Part shown: in pieces, positions 1-5,858 of the stretch | How the letters are laid out: every line of letters starts with the position of its first letter | Numbering within the stretch: the stretch's first letter is position 1 | From: an uncultured Cellvibrio sp. | Lineage (GTDB): Bacteria; Pseudomonadota; Gammaproteobacteria; Pseudomonadales; Cellvibrionaceae | Assembly (NCBI GenBank): GCA_946482345.1 | Contig: CAMLRJ010000241.1 | Coordinates: 1 to 5,879 of the forward strand | DNA: 5,879 nucleotides | Reading direction: 5' to 3' | Translations under genes and position numbers: made by a program | Notes under the pieces: generated by a model | Databases searched by the model: none | The model's input: only the letters and a program-made list of their open reading frames with translations | Told to the model about the DNA's origin: nothing

Positions 1-267
1 CTGGCTTTCGGATTTATTTTTGAAATCCCCATCGCAACATTGTTGATGATCCGTTCCGGTATTGTCACTGTAGAAGGCCTCTCTCAAAAGCGACCCTACA
101 TCATCGTCGCCTGTTTTGTCATAGGTATGTTGCTCACGCCACCTGACATAATGTCACAATTTTTATTGGCCATTCCCATGTGGCTTCTGTTTGAAATAGG
201 TTTATTGCTAGGCCGCTGGATAAAACCCGAAGAAGCTGAAGGAGAGTTGGAAGAGAATCAGGACTAA
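1..267 (+). CDS. tatC: TatC, twin-arginine translocase subunit, C-terminal part (5' end outside window)
   Basis: This is the C-terminal 88 residues of TatC, the inner-membrane receptor of the Tat system that recognises twin-arginine signal peptides and exports folded proteins with TatA and TatB. The reading frame is open from base 1, so the gene begins before the window. The visible part starts in the fourth membrane segment with FGFIFEIP (residues 4-10 of the fragment). Its Glu8 matches the conserved Glu of this segment, Glu170 in E. coli as I recall. The short loop SQKRPY follows, then the fifth and sixth membrane segments around LTPPD (45-49) and LLAIPMWLLFEIG (55-67). The end is an acidic, hydrophilic cytoplasmic tail (EEAEGELEENQD). 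Nothing is broken. The next gene starts 29 bp downstream in the same direction, with no convincing terminator between them, so read-through into the following operon is possible. The family call is secure. Confidence 0.95.
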   Translation: MAFGFIFEIPIATLLMIRSGIVTVEGLSQKRPYIIVACFVIGMLLTPPDIMSQFLLAIPMWLLFEIGLLLGRWIKPEEAEGELEENQD

Positions 268-296
268 GGGCTTTTTATTTTTAACAGGAACTCAAG

Positions 297-1364
297 ATGA
301 AACGTTACTTTGAATATCAGGACTCAAAATCCTACAAATTTTGGCAAGTGGAGTTGGATGGCAATCAATTCACTGTCACCTACGGTAAAATTGGTACCGC
401 CGGGCAAGTCAAACTCACTGAATGTGCTTCGGCGGAAGCAGCTGAAAAGGAAGCAGGAAAATTAATCGCCGAAAAAACCAAAAAAGGCTACGTTGAAAAA
501 ACGGAAGCCAGTTCGAAAAAAATCAGCAAACGTCTCAGCCTGACTTATGATGAAGCCGATGAAGGTAAAACCTTGTTGGAAAAAATGGAGGCCTTCGTCA
601 ATAGCGCACAAGCAGCCGAAACCGAAGCACTGGTGATTGGCGCATGGGAAGAAGCCTATGAAACTTCTCCCACTGAAGCTTTGACACTGTTATTTGATTC
701 AGCCAACAAATTACCTCTGTTACGTGAGATTTTTGTTGGCGATATGGATTCAGAAGAATGCGAAATTTCCTGGATTCAACAGGATAATTACACCCGATTA
801 TTCAGCGCATTCCCACAGTTGGAACGTTTGCACATCAAAGGTTCAACCGGTTTAACCTTATCAGACGCGCCCATTAATCATGCAAACCTGAAAGCATTAA
901 CGATTGAATGCGGTGGCCTGCCCAAATCAGTATTGCAACAAATCGCCACAGCGAATTTACCGAATCTGGAATATTTGCAACTCTATTTGGGTGTAGAGGA
1001 TTACGGTTTTGATGCCAGCATAACGGACTTGCATCCTTTTATATTGGCAACACCTTTTCCAAAATTAAAACATTTGGGATTAATGGACAGTGAAATCGCC
1101 GACGAAATCGCGATGACAATTGCCAATGCACCCGTGCTTCAACAATTGGAATCATTGGATTTATCACAAGGCACATTAAGTGATGAGGGCGCGCAACATT
1201 TGTTGGCCAGCGATGCCATTAAACAACTGAAAAAACTCGACTTGCATTATCACTATCTGTCAAATGACATGATGAAAAAACTGAAAGCCCTGCCACTCAT
1301 TGTTGATGTCAGTGAGCAGCAGGACACAGAAGACGATTGGCGTTATCCCGCCGTTACCGAATAA
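297..1364 (+). CDS. STM4015 family protein: N-terminal WGR domain plus leucine-rich repeats
   Basis: This is a 355-residue soluble protein without signal peptide or membrane segments, so probably cytoplasmic. Residues 1-68 form a WGR-type domain: an aromatic-rich start (MKRYFEYQDSKSYKFWQVEL), the core YGKIGTAGQ (29-37, a variant of WGRIG), and a helix ending in KKGYVEK. WGR domains are known from PARPs and some bacterial proteins, where they can bind nucleic acid. From about residue 172 there are leucine-rich repeats of the LxxLxL kind: FPQLERLHI (172-180), ANLKALTI (196-203), LPNLEYLQL (221-229), FPKLKHLGL (254-262), LESLDLS (284-290) and LKKLDLH (311-317). LRRs usually bind proteins, so a scaffold or substrate-recognition role is inferred. 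No catalytic residues are recognised. The ATG has an AGGAA ribosome site at 286-290. The gene opens the five-gene cluster; the next start is 12 bp beyond its stop. The family assignment rests on this domain pair and the gene order. Confidence 0.88.
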   Translation: MKRYFEYQDSKSYKFWQVELDGNQFTVTYGKIGTAGQVKLTECASAEAAEKEAGKLIAEKTKKGYVEKTEASSKKISKRLSLTYDEADEGKTLLEKMEAFVNSAQAAETEALVIGAWEEAYETSPTEALTLLFDSANKLPLLREIFVGDMDSEECEISWIQQDNYTRLFSAFPQLERLHIKGSTGLTLSDAPINHANLKALTIECGGLPKSVLQQIATANLPNLEYLQLYLGVEDYGFDASITDLHPFILATPFPKLKHLGLMDSEIADEIAMTIANAPVLQQLESLDLSQGTLSDEGAQHLLASDAIKQLKKLDLHYHYLSNDMMKKLKALPLIVDVSEQQDTEDDWRYPAVTE

Positions 1365-1376
1365 TTTTTTATCGCC

Positions 1377-2477
1377 ATGTTGATTATTGGCAACCCTGAA
1401 AACCGTCGCGTAGCACTTTTTCAGCAAGCGTTACGCGATCTACAACAACCGCCAGCCAGCATTATTTCCTGGCTGGATCTACTGCAAAATCCTGCCAACT
1501 TAAATTCTCTTTCCCGATTTTCATCCATTCGCATTGAATCTCCCGGCGAAAATTTTCAAGTTGAACAATTAATGCTGGAGTTGGGCGGACTGGAATCAGC
1601 AAAACAGTTAATTGAAGAAAAAGGTCGTATTTATTTTCCCGGCATTTGGTATAAAGGTTTCAAAAAAATATTGTCCGACATTGCATCAATCGCAACCCAT
1701 AGTATATGGATGAACCATCCTGATGACATCGCTCTGATGTTTGACAAACCAAAAGTGAAAGCATTAAACCCAAAGCACAGCTTAACGGCTTTGCCTTCTT
1801 TTAAGAATTATGAAAGTTTTTTTGCTTATGTTTGCCTGCAGGACTACCCACGATTTTTTATCAAATTAAATTACAGCTCGTCTGCATCCGGTGTTTTAGC
1901 TTTTGAGTATCATCGCAAAACCGGAAAAGTTCAGGCACAAACCACTATGGAGTTAGTTCGCCATAAATCAGATTGCTATTTTTACAATTCCTTAAAATTA
2001 AAAAAATATTCGAACCCTCAGGACCTGAAAGATCTGATTGATTTCTTATTTCAACAAGGTGCTTATGTTGAGCCGTGGGTTACCAAAGCTCAACATGATG
2101 ATGGCGTATTTGATCTACGCGTTTTAGCCATCAACGGCAAAAAACAACACAGTCTTGCACGAGTGAGCCGAACACCCATTACCAATTTGCATTTAGGCAA
2201 CCAACGCTGCGCTATAGATGATTTGAATTTATCGCCTGCTCGTCATCAACAGATAGAAAAACTGGTTTCCGATGTCATGCGCAACTTTTCCAAGAGTTTA
2301 TATTCAGGGCTGGACATTCTGTTACCACGTGATGACAACAAATTACCGATCTTATTGGAAGCCAATGCTTTTGGTGATTTATTACCTAACTTATTACATC
2401 AGGGAAAAAATACTTATCAAGCAGAATTAATGGCTCTTTATCAACAACATCCACAACTGATGAAAAAAGTTGCATAA
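1377..2477 (+). CDS. STM4014 family protein, RimK-like ATP-grasp enzyme
   Basis: This 366-residue soluble protein has the signature of an ATP-grasp ligase, an enzyme type that activates a carboxylate with ATP and joins it to an amine or similar nucleophile. The N-terminus LIIGNPENRRVALFQQAL (2-19) resembles a pre-ATP-grasp Rossmann-like domain. ATP-grasp elements follow in the expected order: FFIKLNYSSSASGVLAFEY (160-178) with a probable ATP-binding Lys163 and a Ser/Gly loop; VEPWV (231-235); FDLRVLAINGK (245-255); SRTPITNLHLGN (264-275), which looks like the RimK/glutathione-synthetase loop; GLDILL (311-316); and LLEANAFGD (326-334) with metal-ligand candidates Glu328 and Asn330. Substrate and product are unknown. 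The ATG is 12 bp after the preceding stop and has no clear Shine-Dalgarno match, so translation may depend on coupling to the upstream gene. The conserved-looking GNPENRR begins at residue 5, which supports this start. The ATP-grasp fold is well supported; the specific reaction is not. Confidence 0.87.
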   Translation: MLIIGNPENRRVALFQQALRDLQQPPASIISWLDLLQNPANLNSLSRFSSIRIESPGENFQVEQLMLELGGLESAKQLIEEKGRIYFPGIWYKGFKKILSDIASIATHSIWMNHPDDIALMFDKPKVKALNPKHSLTALPSFKNYESFFAYVCLQDYPRFFIKLNYSSSASGVLAFEYHRKTGKVQAQTTMELVRHKSDCYFYNSLKLKKYSNPQDLKDLIDFLFQQGAYVEPWVTKAQHDDGVFDLRVLAINGKKQHSLARVSRTPITNLHLGNQRCAIDDLNLSPARHQQIEKLVSDVMRNFSKSLYSGLDILLPRDDNKLPILLEANAFGDLLPNLLHQGKNTYQAELMALYQQHPQLMKKVA

Positions 2478-2480
2478 GGG
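2476..2480 (+). promoter_or_regulatory. Ribosome binding site selecting the start of the hydrolase gene
   Basis: AAGGG lies 9 bases before the ATG at 2490 and overlaps the stop codon of the ATP-grasp gene. A second in-frame ATG at 2502 would be 21 bases away, which is too far, so the upstream ATG is preferred. The overlap with the previous stop favours translational coupling. Confidence 0.6.
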
Positions 2481-2489
2481 AAAAACGGC

Positions 2490-3299
2490 ATGATATTGAA
2501 TATGAATCAAATAATAGGTCACTCACATATATTGATGATCACATTCGATACTCTTCGTTATGATGTTGCCTGTGAACAATTGGATTCGGGAAACACACCG
2601 AATCTCGCGCGCGTGCTGCCAGAAAAAAGATGGCAAAAATGTCATTCACCCGCTTCATTTACTTACGCCGCACATGTCGCTTTTTTTGCAGGGTTTTTAC
2701 CAACCCCGGCAACACCGGGGCGACATGAGCGTTTATTTGCGTTGAAATTTTCCGGCAGTGAAACCACTGGCAGTAATACATTGGTATTTGATACACCCGA
2801 TATAGTATCGGGCTTGGCGAACAGAGGTTATCGCACTGTTTGTATTGGCGGCGTGGGTTTTTTCAAAAAACAAAATCCTCTGTCCCATCAATTACCGGGA
2901 TTATTTCAAGAAAGTTATTGGGATGAATCCTTAGGTGTAACCTGCAAAGAATCAACAGGCAATCAGGTTGATTTGGCTTGTCGATTATTACAAGAAAACA
3001 CACAACCTCTTTTTATGTTTATTAATATTTCAGCTTTACATCAGCCCAATTATTTTTATTTGGAAAATGCCAAAGATGATTCATTGGATACTCACGCTGC
3101 TGCTTTGCGTTATGTTGATTCGGAATTGGGGCGTTTATTTTCAGCTTTTGAGCAAGATAGAGACACATTGATGATTTTAACTTCCGATCATGGCACTTGT
3201 TATGGAGAAGACGGATACACCGGCCACCGCATTGGACATGAACAAGTTTGGACTGTGCCTTACGGCGTTAATTTGATAAAGAAAACTGAACCACTATAG
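2490..3299 (+). CDS. STM4013/SEN3800 family hydrolase (alkaline phosphatase/sulfatase superfamily)
   Basis: This 269-residue protein is a predicted metal-dependent hydrolase acting on a phosphate or sulfate ester, or a related phosphoryl-transfer enzyme. The superfamily motifs are in order: ILMITFDTLRYDV (14-26) with metal ligand Asp20; CHSPASFTYAAHVAFFAGFLP (51-71), where Thr58 sits at the position of the sulfatase formylglycine Cys or phosphatase nucleophile; SALHQPNYF (181-189) with His184; TSDHG (231-235) with metal ligands Asp233 and His234; and IGHEQVWTVPYGV (248-260) with His250. There is no CxPSR motif, so it is unlikely to be a formylglycine sulfatase. It is much shorter than typical sulfatases (often 400-600 residues), ending just after the last metal site. 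There is no signal peptide or twin-arginine motif, so it should be cytoplasmic despite tatC nearby. Its TAG stop lies in the first bases of a palindromic repeat, so the extreme C-terminus may have been altered by repeat insertion. The substrate is unknown. Confidence 0.88.
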   Translation: MILNMNQIIGHSHILMITFDTLRYDVACEQLDSGNTPNLARVLPEKRWQKCHSPASFTYAAHVAFFAGFLPTPATPGRHERLFALKFSGSETTGSNTLVFDTPDIVSGLANRGYRTVCIGGVGFFKKQNPLSHQLPGLFQESYWDESLGVTCKESTGNQVDLACRLLQENTQPLFMFINISALHQPNYFYLENAKDDSLDTHAAALRYVDSELGRLFSAFEQDRDTLMILTSDHGTCYGEDGYTGHRIGHEQVWTVPYGVNLIKKTEPL

Positions 3300-3325
3300 G
3301 GGCGTCGCTTGCTGCCCCCTACAAA
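3295..3325. repeat. Short GC-rich palindromic element A, overlapping the hydrolase stop codon
   Basis: The segment has the ends TAGGGG (3297-3302) and CCCCTA (3316-3321), which pair as a 6-bp stem around a GC-rich interior. Read on the minus strand it begins TTTGTAGGGG, exactly the 10 bases that start the neighbouring element B on the plus strand. The two elements are therefore related and inverted to each other, as cccctacaaa at 3316-3325 and tttgtagggg at 3348-3357. The stop codon TAG of the upstream gene (3297-3299) is part of this element. It is not followed by a T-run, so I do not call it a terminator. Confidence 0.75.
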
Positions 3326-3347
3326 GAAGGAATTTTATTTGAATTAA

Positions 3348-3402
3348 TTTGTAGGGGCGCCCCCCTGTGGCCGCCCAGGGCTGGCACGGGGCCTGCCCAT
3401 AC
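3348..3402. repeat. GC-rich palindromic element B, two hairpins within imperfect GTAGGGGC termini
   Basis: The element is bounded by GTAGGGGC (3351-3358) and GCCCATAC (3395-3402), inverted copies with one mismatch. Inside are two tandem hairpins. One is 3355-3376, with arms gggcgccc and ggccgccc pairing except for one C:C mismatch and a 6-base loop. The other is 3378-3398, with arms gggctggc and gcctgccc pairing except for one T:T mismatch and a 5-base loop. This looks like the dispersed extragenic palindromes (REP-like or MITE-like) with GTAGGGGC ends that I recall from many bacterial genomes. It stands out as a GC-rich island in AT-rich surroundings. Its effect on expression of the downstream radical SAM gene is unknown. 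Confidence 0.8.
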
Positions 3403-3437
3403 GTAGAAGAATTTACGATATTTATTTTGGAACCACC

Positions 3438-4769
3438 ATGCTCGAATTTGAACAATATTTAAAATCCAATAGCCGTTACCAGAGCTATTTATATTCCTAT
3501 CCACACAAAACGGCTTATCGTCATTTTGAAACAGCGGTTGATTTAAATGAATTATGGAAAGATGAAAAAAAAGATTCACTTTATCTATATAGTCATATTC
3601 CGTTTTGCAGAATGAAATGCAGTTTTTGTAATTTATTTACCATTTCCAATCCTGAAGAGGACGCAGTTGAGTTATACCTGAAACAATTGAAAACCGAAGC
3701 ATCAGTAATGCGTGATATTTTGGGAGAGTTTTCTTTTGCGGGTTATGCTGTTGGTGGTGGCACTCCCAGCTTGCTAGACCTTAAGCAATTGGAATATTTA
3801 TTTTCTATTTATAGCAATACACTCAATGTAGATTTGGCAAACATACCCGGGTCATTTGAAATTTCGCCGGAAACCATCACCGATGGAAAATTACAGTTAT
3901 TATCCGATTATGGAGTTGAACGCATCAGTATCGGCATACAAAGTTTTATTGAAAGCGAAGCGAAATCGGTAGGGCGTTATCAAAACGATGACCTCATTCA
4001 TCCTGTTCTGGAAAAAATTGTCAGCTATCAATTTCCTGTTTTCAATATTGATTTAATTTATGGAATTCCCGGTCAAACGGTGGACACCTGGTTGGCTTCA
4101 TTAAAAGTTGCAATGCAATATCAACCAGCCGAAATTTTTCTTTATCCACTTTATATTCGCCCGCTAACTTCGCTGCATAAAAAGAATGGCATTCAGGTCG
4201 TTGAAAATGATATTCGCGATGATCTGTATAAAATCGGCTGTGAGTTTTTAACGTCGCAAGGATACAGACAAGACTCAATGCGATTATTTCGCCACAAGAG
4301 TGTCACTCAAACATTAGGTTCAGATTATTCCTGTCAGGAAGACGGCATGGTTGGCTTGGGCACAAATGCACGTTCTTATACTCAGGATTTACATTATTCC
4401 ACCGAATATGCCGTCAGCAGACCAAACGTAAACGCTATAGTGCAGAATTATTTACAAAAACCGGCGAACGCCTTCCAGCAAGCCCATTACGGCATAAAAC
4501 TCAGCGAAGATGATCGCAAGCGTCGCTATTTAATTAAATCTCTGCTAAAAGCAGAAGGACTGCATTTACAGGATTATCGCAATTTATTTCAGGAAAATAT
4601 TCTGGAATATTTCCCTGAATTAAATTGTCTCACTGATTTGCAACTTGCTACACAAAATGAAAAAACAATAAAGTTAACGACTGACGGTTTAGCTTACTCG
4701 GATTTATTAGGGCATTGGTTTATTTCTGATCCGGTCAAAAACAAAATGCAAGAGTATGTTCATAAATGA
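3438..4769 (+). CDS. STM4012 family radical SAM protein (HemN/HemW-like)
   Basis: This 443-residue radical SAM enzyme reduces and cleaves S-adenosylmethionine with a 4Fe-4S cluster to make a substrate radical. The cluster motif is YSHIPFCRMKCSFCNLF (51-67) with Cys57, Cys61 and Cys64. SAM-binding and barrel motifs follow: AVGGGTPSLL (104-113), FEISPETIT (140-148), GVERISIGIQSF (159-170) and FNIDLIYGIPGQT (202-214). The HemN/HemW-like C-terminal part contains GLGTNARSY (307-315). True oxygen-independent coproporphyrinogen oxidases have an extra Cys two residues after the third cluster Cys; here the sequence is C-N-L-F, so heme synthesis is unlikely. HemN-like enzymes also include HemW heme chaperones and class C methyltransferases, which use a second SAM, so a methylation-type or C-C bond reaction is possible. 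GGAA at 3429-3432, five bases before the ATG, is a reasonable ribosome site. The last four bases overlap the next start (ATGA), indicating translational coupling. The substrate is unknown. Confidence 0.92.
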   Translation: MLEFEQYLKSNSRYQSYLYSYPHKTAYRHFETAVDLNELWKDEKKDSLYLYSHIPFCRMKCSFCNLFTISNPEEDAVELYLKQLKTEASVMRDILGEFSFAGYAVGGGTPSLLDLKQLEYLFSIYSNTLNVDLANIPGSFEISPETITDGKLQLLSDYGVERISIGIQSFIESEAKSVGRYQNDDLIHPVLEKIVSYQFPVFNIDLIYGIPGQTVDTWLASLKVAMQYQPAEIFLYPLYIRPLTSLHKKNGIQVVENDIRDDLYKIGCEFLTSQGYRQDSMRLFRHKSVTQTLGSDYSCQEDGMVGLGTNARSYTQDLHYSTEYAVSRPNVNAIVQNYLQKPANAFQQAHYGIKLSEDDRKRRYLIKSLLKAEGLHLQDYRNLFQENILEYFPELNCLTDLQLATQNEKTIKLTTDGLAYSDLLGHWFISDPVKNKMQEYVHK

Positions 4770-5623
4770 CGCTGAAAATTTTGTATCGCGGTTATTTAAC
4801 GGATTGCAATTACACTTGCGAATACTGCCCTTTTTCCAAAACCAAAAACACTGAAGAAGAACAAACGCAGGATCGCCTGGCTCTGGAAAATTTTGTCAAT
4901 TGGGTTGCACAAAATGCTCACGCCAACAGGCCCATGGAAATTTTATTTACGCCTTATGGCGAAGCCATGGTCAGGCCTTGGTACAGGCAAGCGTTTGTGC
5001 AATTATCCCACCTGCCTTTTGTAAAAAAAATTGCAGTGCAAACCAATCTTTCCTGGCACACATCCTGGTTATCCGAAGCCAATACTGAACGCACAGCTAT
5101 CTGGGCCACTTTTCATCCGGATTTCGTTAGCATTGAAAAATTTTTGGAAAAATGCACGCAGCTTTCAAAGTTAGGTGTAGCTTACAGTGTGGGCGCCGTG
5201 GGATTACGTGAACACTTTGAAAAAATCCAACAATTACGCAATCAATTACCGTCCAATATTTATTTATGGATCAACGCTTACAAAGACGTTCCTTTATATT
5301 ACTCTTCCGATGAAATCCAATTTTTAACCAACATCGACTCACACTTTCCCACCAACCTGCAAAATTATTCCAGCCAGAACCAAGCGTGTCGTACAGGTGA
5401 TGAAGTTGTATCGATAGAGGGCAATGGCGATTTATACCGCTGTCATTTCATCAAAGAAAAACGCGGCAATATTTTTAAAGATGATCTCGACAAAATGCTC
5501 TGGCGCAGCACCTGCACCCGCAACATTTGCGATTGCCACATAGGTTACGTGCACATGAATGATTTGAAATTGTATGAACTTTATGGGGATAGGGTAATGG
5601 AGAGGATTCCCCTCCATTTTTGA
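4766..5623 (+). CDS. STM4011 family radical SAM protein with SPASM/Twitch-like auxiliary cysteines
   Basis: This 285-residue protein is a second, shorter radical SAM enzyme. The cluster motif is DCNYTCEYCPF (13-23) with Cys14, Cys18 and Cys21. YGEAMV (64-69) fits the GGE-like SAM amino-group motif. The C-terminal third has Cys208 (QACRTGDEVV), then EGNGDLYRCHF (218-228) with Cys226, RGNIF (233-237), and Cys250, Cys255 and Cys257 (TCTRNICDC). This is the layout of a SPASM/Twitch domain, which binds one or two extra iron-sulfur clusters in enzymes that modify peptides or complex small molecules. Its start overlaps the previous stop by four bases, so the two radical SAM proteins are probably made together and may act in successive steps. 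A terminator-like hairpin lies over its last codons, marking it as the last gene of the operon. No signal peptide is seen. Function beyond radical chemistry is unknown. Confidence 0.92.
   Translation: MTLKILYRGYLTDCNYTCEYCPFSKTKNTEEEQTQDRLALENFVNWVAQNAHANRPMEILFTPYGEAMVRPWYRQAFVQLSHLPFVKKIAVQTNLSWHTSWLSEANTERTAIWATFHPDFVSIEKFLEKCTQLSKLGVAYSVGAVGLREHFEKIQQLRNQLPSNIYLWINAYKDVPLYYSSDEIQFLTNIDSHFPTNLQNYSSQNQACRTGDEVVSIEGNGDLYRCHFIKEKRGNIFKDDLDKMLWRSTCTRNICDCHIGYVHMNDLKLYELYGDRVMERIPLHF
5596..5621 (+). terminator. Intrinsic terminator embedded in the 3' end of the last operon gene
   Basis: The arms aatggag (5596-5602) and ctccatt (5612-5618) pair over 7 bp. The stem continues, after one A:C mismatch (5603/5611), with GG:CC (5604-5605 with 5609-5610), leaving a 3-base loop. 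The descending arm runs directly into TTTTT (5617-5621), and a second T-rich stretch follows at 5627-5632. The hairpin encodes the C-terminal residues MERIPLHF and ends just before the TGA. On the minus strand it lacks a T-run, so it should serve the plus-strand operon only. Confidence 0.7.
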
Positions 5624-5638
5624 TCTGTTTTTCACACC

Positions 5639-5845
5639 CTAGCCAGATTGCACCTGTAAATTTTGCTCAGTGCGTTTTGCTTCGATTTTTTTCCACACCA
5701 ACTCATGAAAATGAAAAGCAACAGTATTGATTGCAGGCTCAACCAATGCCAAAGCGCTACCCACTACAACACTTCCCGTTAGTAGGTAACCAACGGAAAA
5801 AGCAACAGTGAAATGTATGACAGCGAAACTTGCGGTTTTGGCCAT
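5639..5845 (-). CDS. DUF2061 family small membrane protein
   Basis: This is a 68-residue protein convergent with the radical SAM operon. It matches the DUF2061 pattern: a start MAKTASFAVIHFTVAFSVGYLLTG with a first membrane segment at about 6-24, a second hydrophobic segment at about 26-43, and the family motif EPAINTVAFHFHELVW (36-51; Glu36, Asn40, His47, Glu48, Trp51). A charged tail (KKIEAKRTEQ) follows. The family is predicted to sit in the cytoplasmic membrane and has no known function. The ATG is supported by a good AGAGGA site 7 bases upstream on its strand. It ends 15 bp from the stop of the operon's last gene. It is probably an independent host gene, not part of the cluster. I see no clear terminator for it: the nearby hairpin has no T-run in this direction. 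Confidence 0.88.
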   Translation of the reverse strand: MAKTASFAVIHFTVAFSVGYLLTGSVVVGSALALVEPAINTVAFHFHELVWKKIEAKRTEQNLQVQSG

Positions 5846-5852
5846 AATTTTT

Positions 5853-5858
5853 TCCTCT
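5853..5858 (-). promoter_or_regulatory. Ribosome binding site of the DUF2061 gene
   Basis: Read on the minus strand the bases are AGAGGA, 7 bases before the ATG at 5845-5843. This is a strong Shine-Dalgarno match and fixes the start of this small gene. The promoter must lie further right, at or beyond the window edge; only 21 bases remain and no reliable -10/-35 pair is visible. Confidence 0.7.

Noticed and set aside
191..223. TTGAAA at 191-196 in the tatC end as a possible -35 box for the cluster.
   Set aside because: No acceptable -10 hexamer occurs at 16-18 bp spacing; the nearest AT-rich candidate is about 20 bp away, and the bases are constrained by TatC coding.
2704..2720. Perfect 6-bp GC hairpin (ccccgg/ccgggg with a 5-base loop) inside the hydrolase gene.
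   Set aside because: There is no T-run after it and it encodes a plausible Pro/Gly stretch, so it is more likely codon content than a regulatory structure.
2560..3171. Two short plus-strand frames within the hydrolase gene, considered as possible precursor peptides for the radical SAM enzymes.
   Set aside because: Both are out-of-frame readings of a gene with clear catalytic motifs and look like random translations, with no leader/core pattern. No intergenic space in the window holds a convincing precursor peptide.
2490..3299. The hydrolase as a Tat-exported sulfatase, suggested by the nearby tatC.
   Set aside because: The N-terminus has no twin-arginine motif or hydrophobic signal segment, and the sulfatase CxPSR motif is absent; the tatC proximity is probably positional only.
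3319..3579. Minus-strand open frame of 86 codons across the palindromic repeats and the start of the HemN-like gene.
   Set aside because: It is antisense to a strongly supported radical SAM gene and much of it translates the repeat sequence; its product resembles no family and has no supporting context.
4042..4278. Minus-strand open frame of 78 codons inside the HemN-like gene.
   Set aside because: It lies wholly opposite well-conserved radical SAM coding sequence and has no recognisable protein features, so it is a shadow frame.
3438..4769. Annotation as oxygen-independent coproporphyrinogen oxidase (hemN).
   Set aside because: The HemN-specific additional cysteine after the cluster motif is missing and the operon context is that of the STM4011-STM4015 cluster, not heme synthesis.
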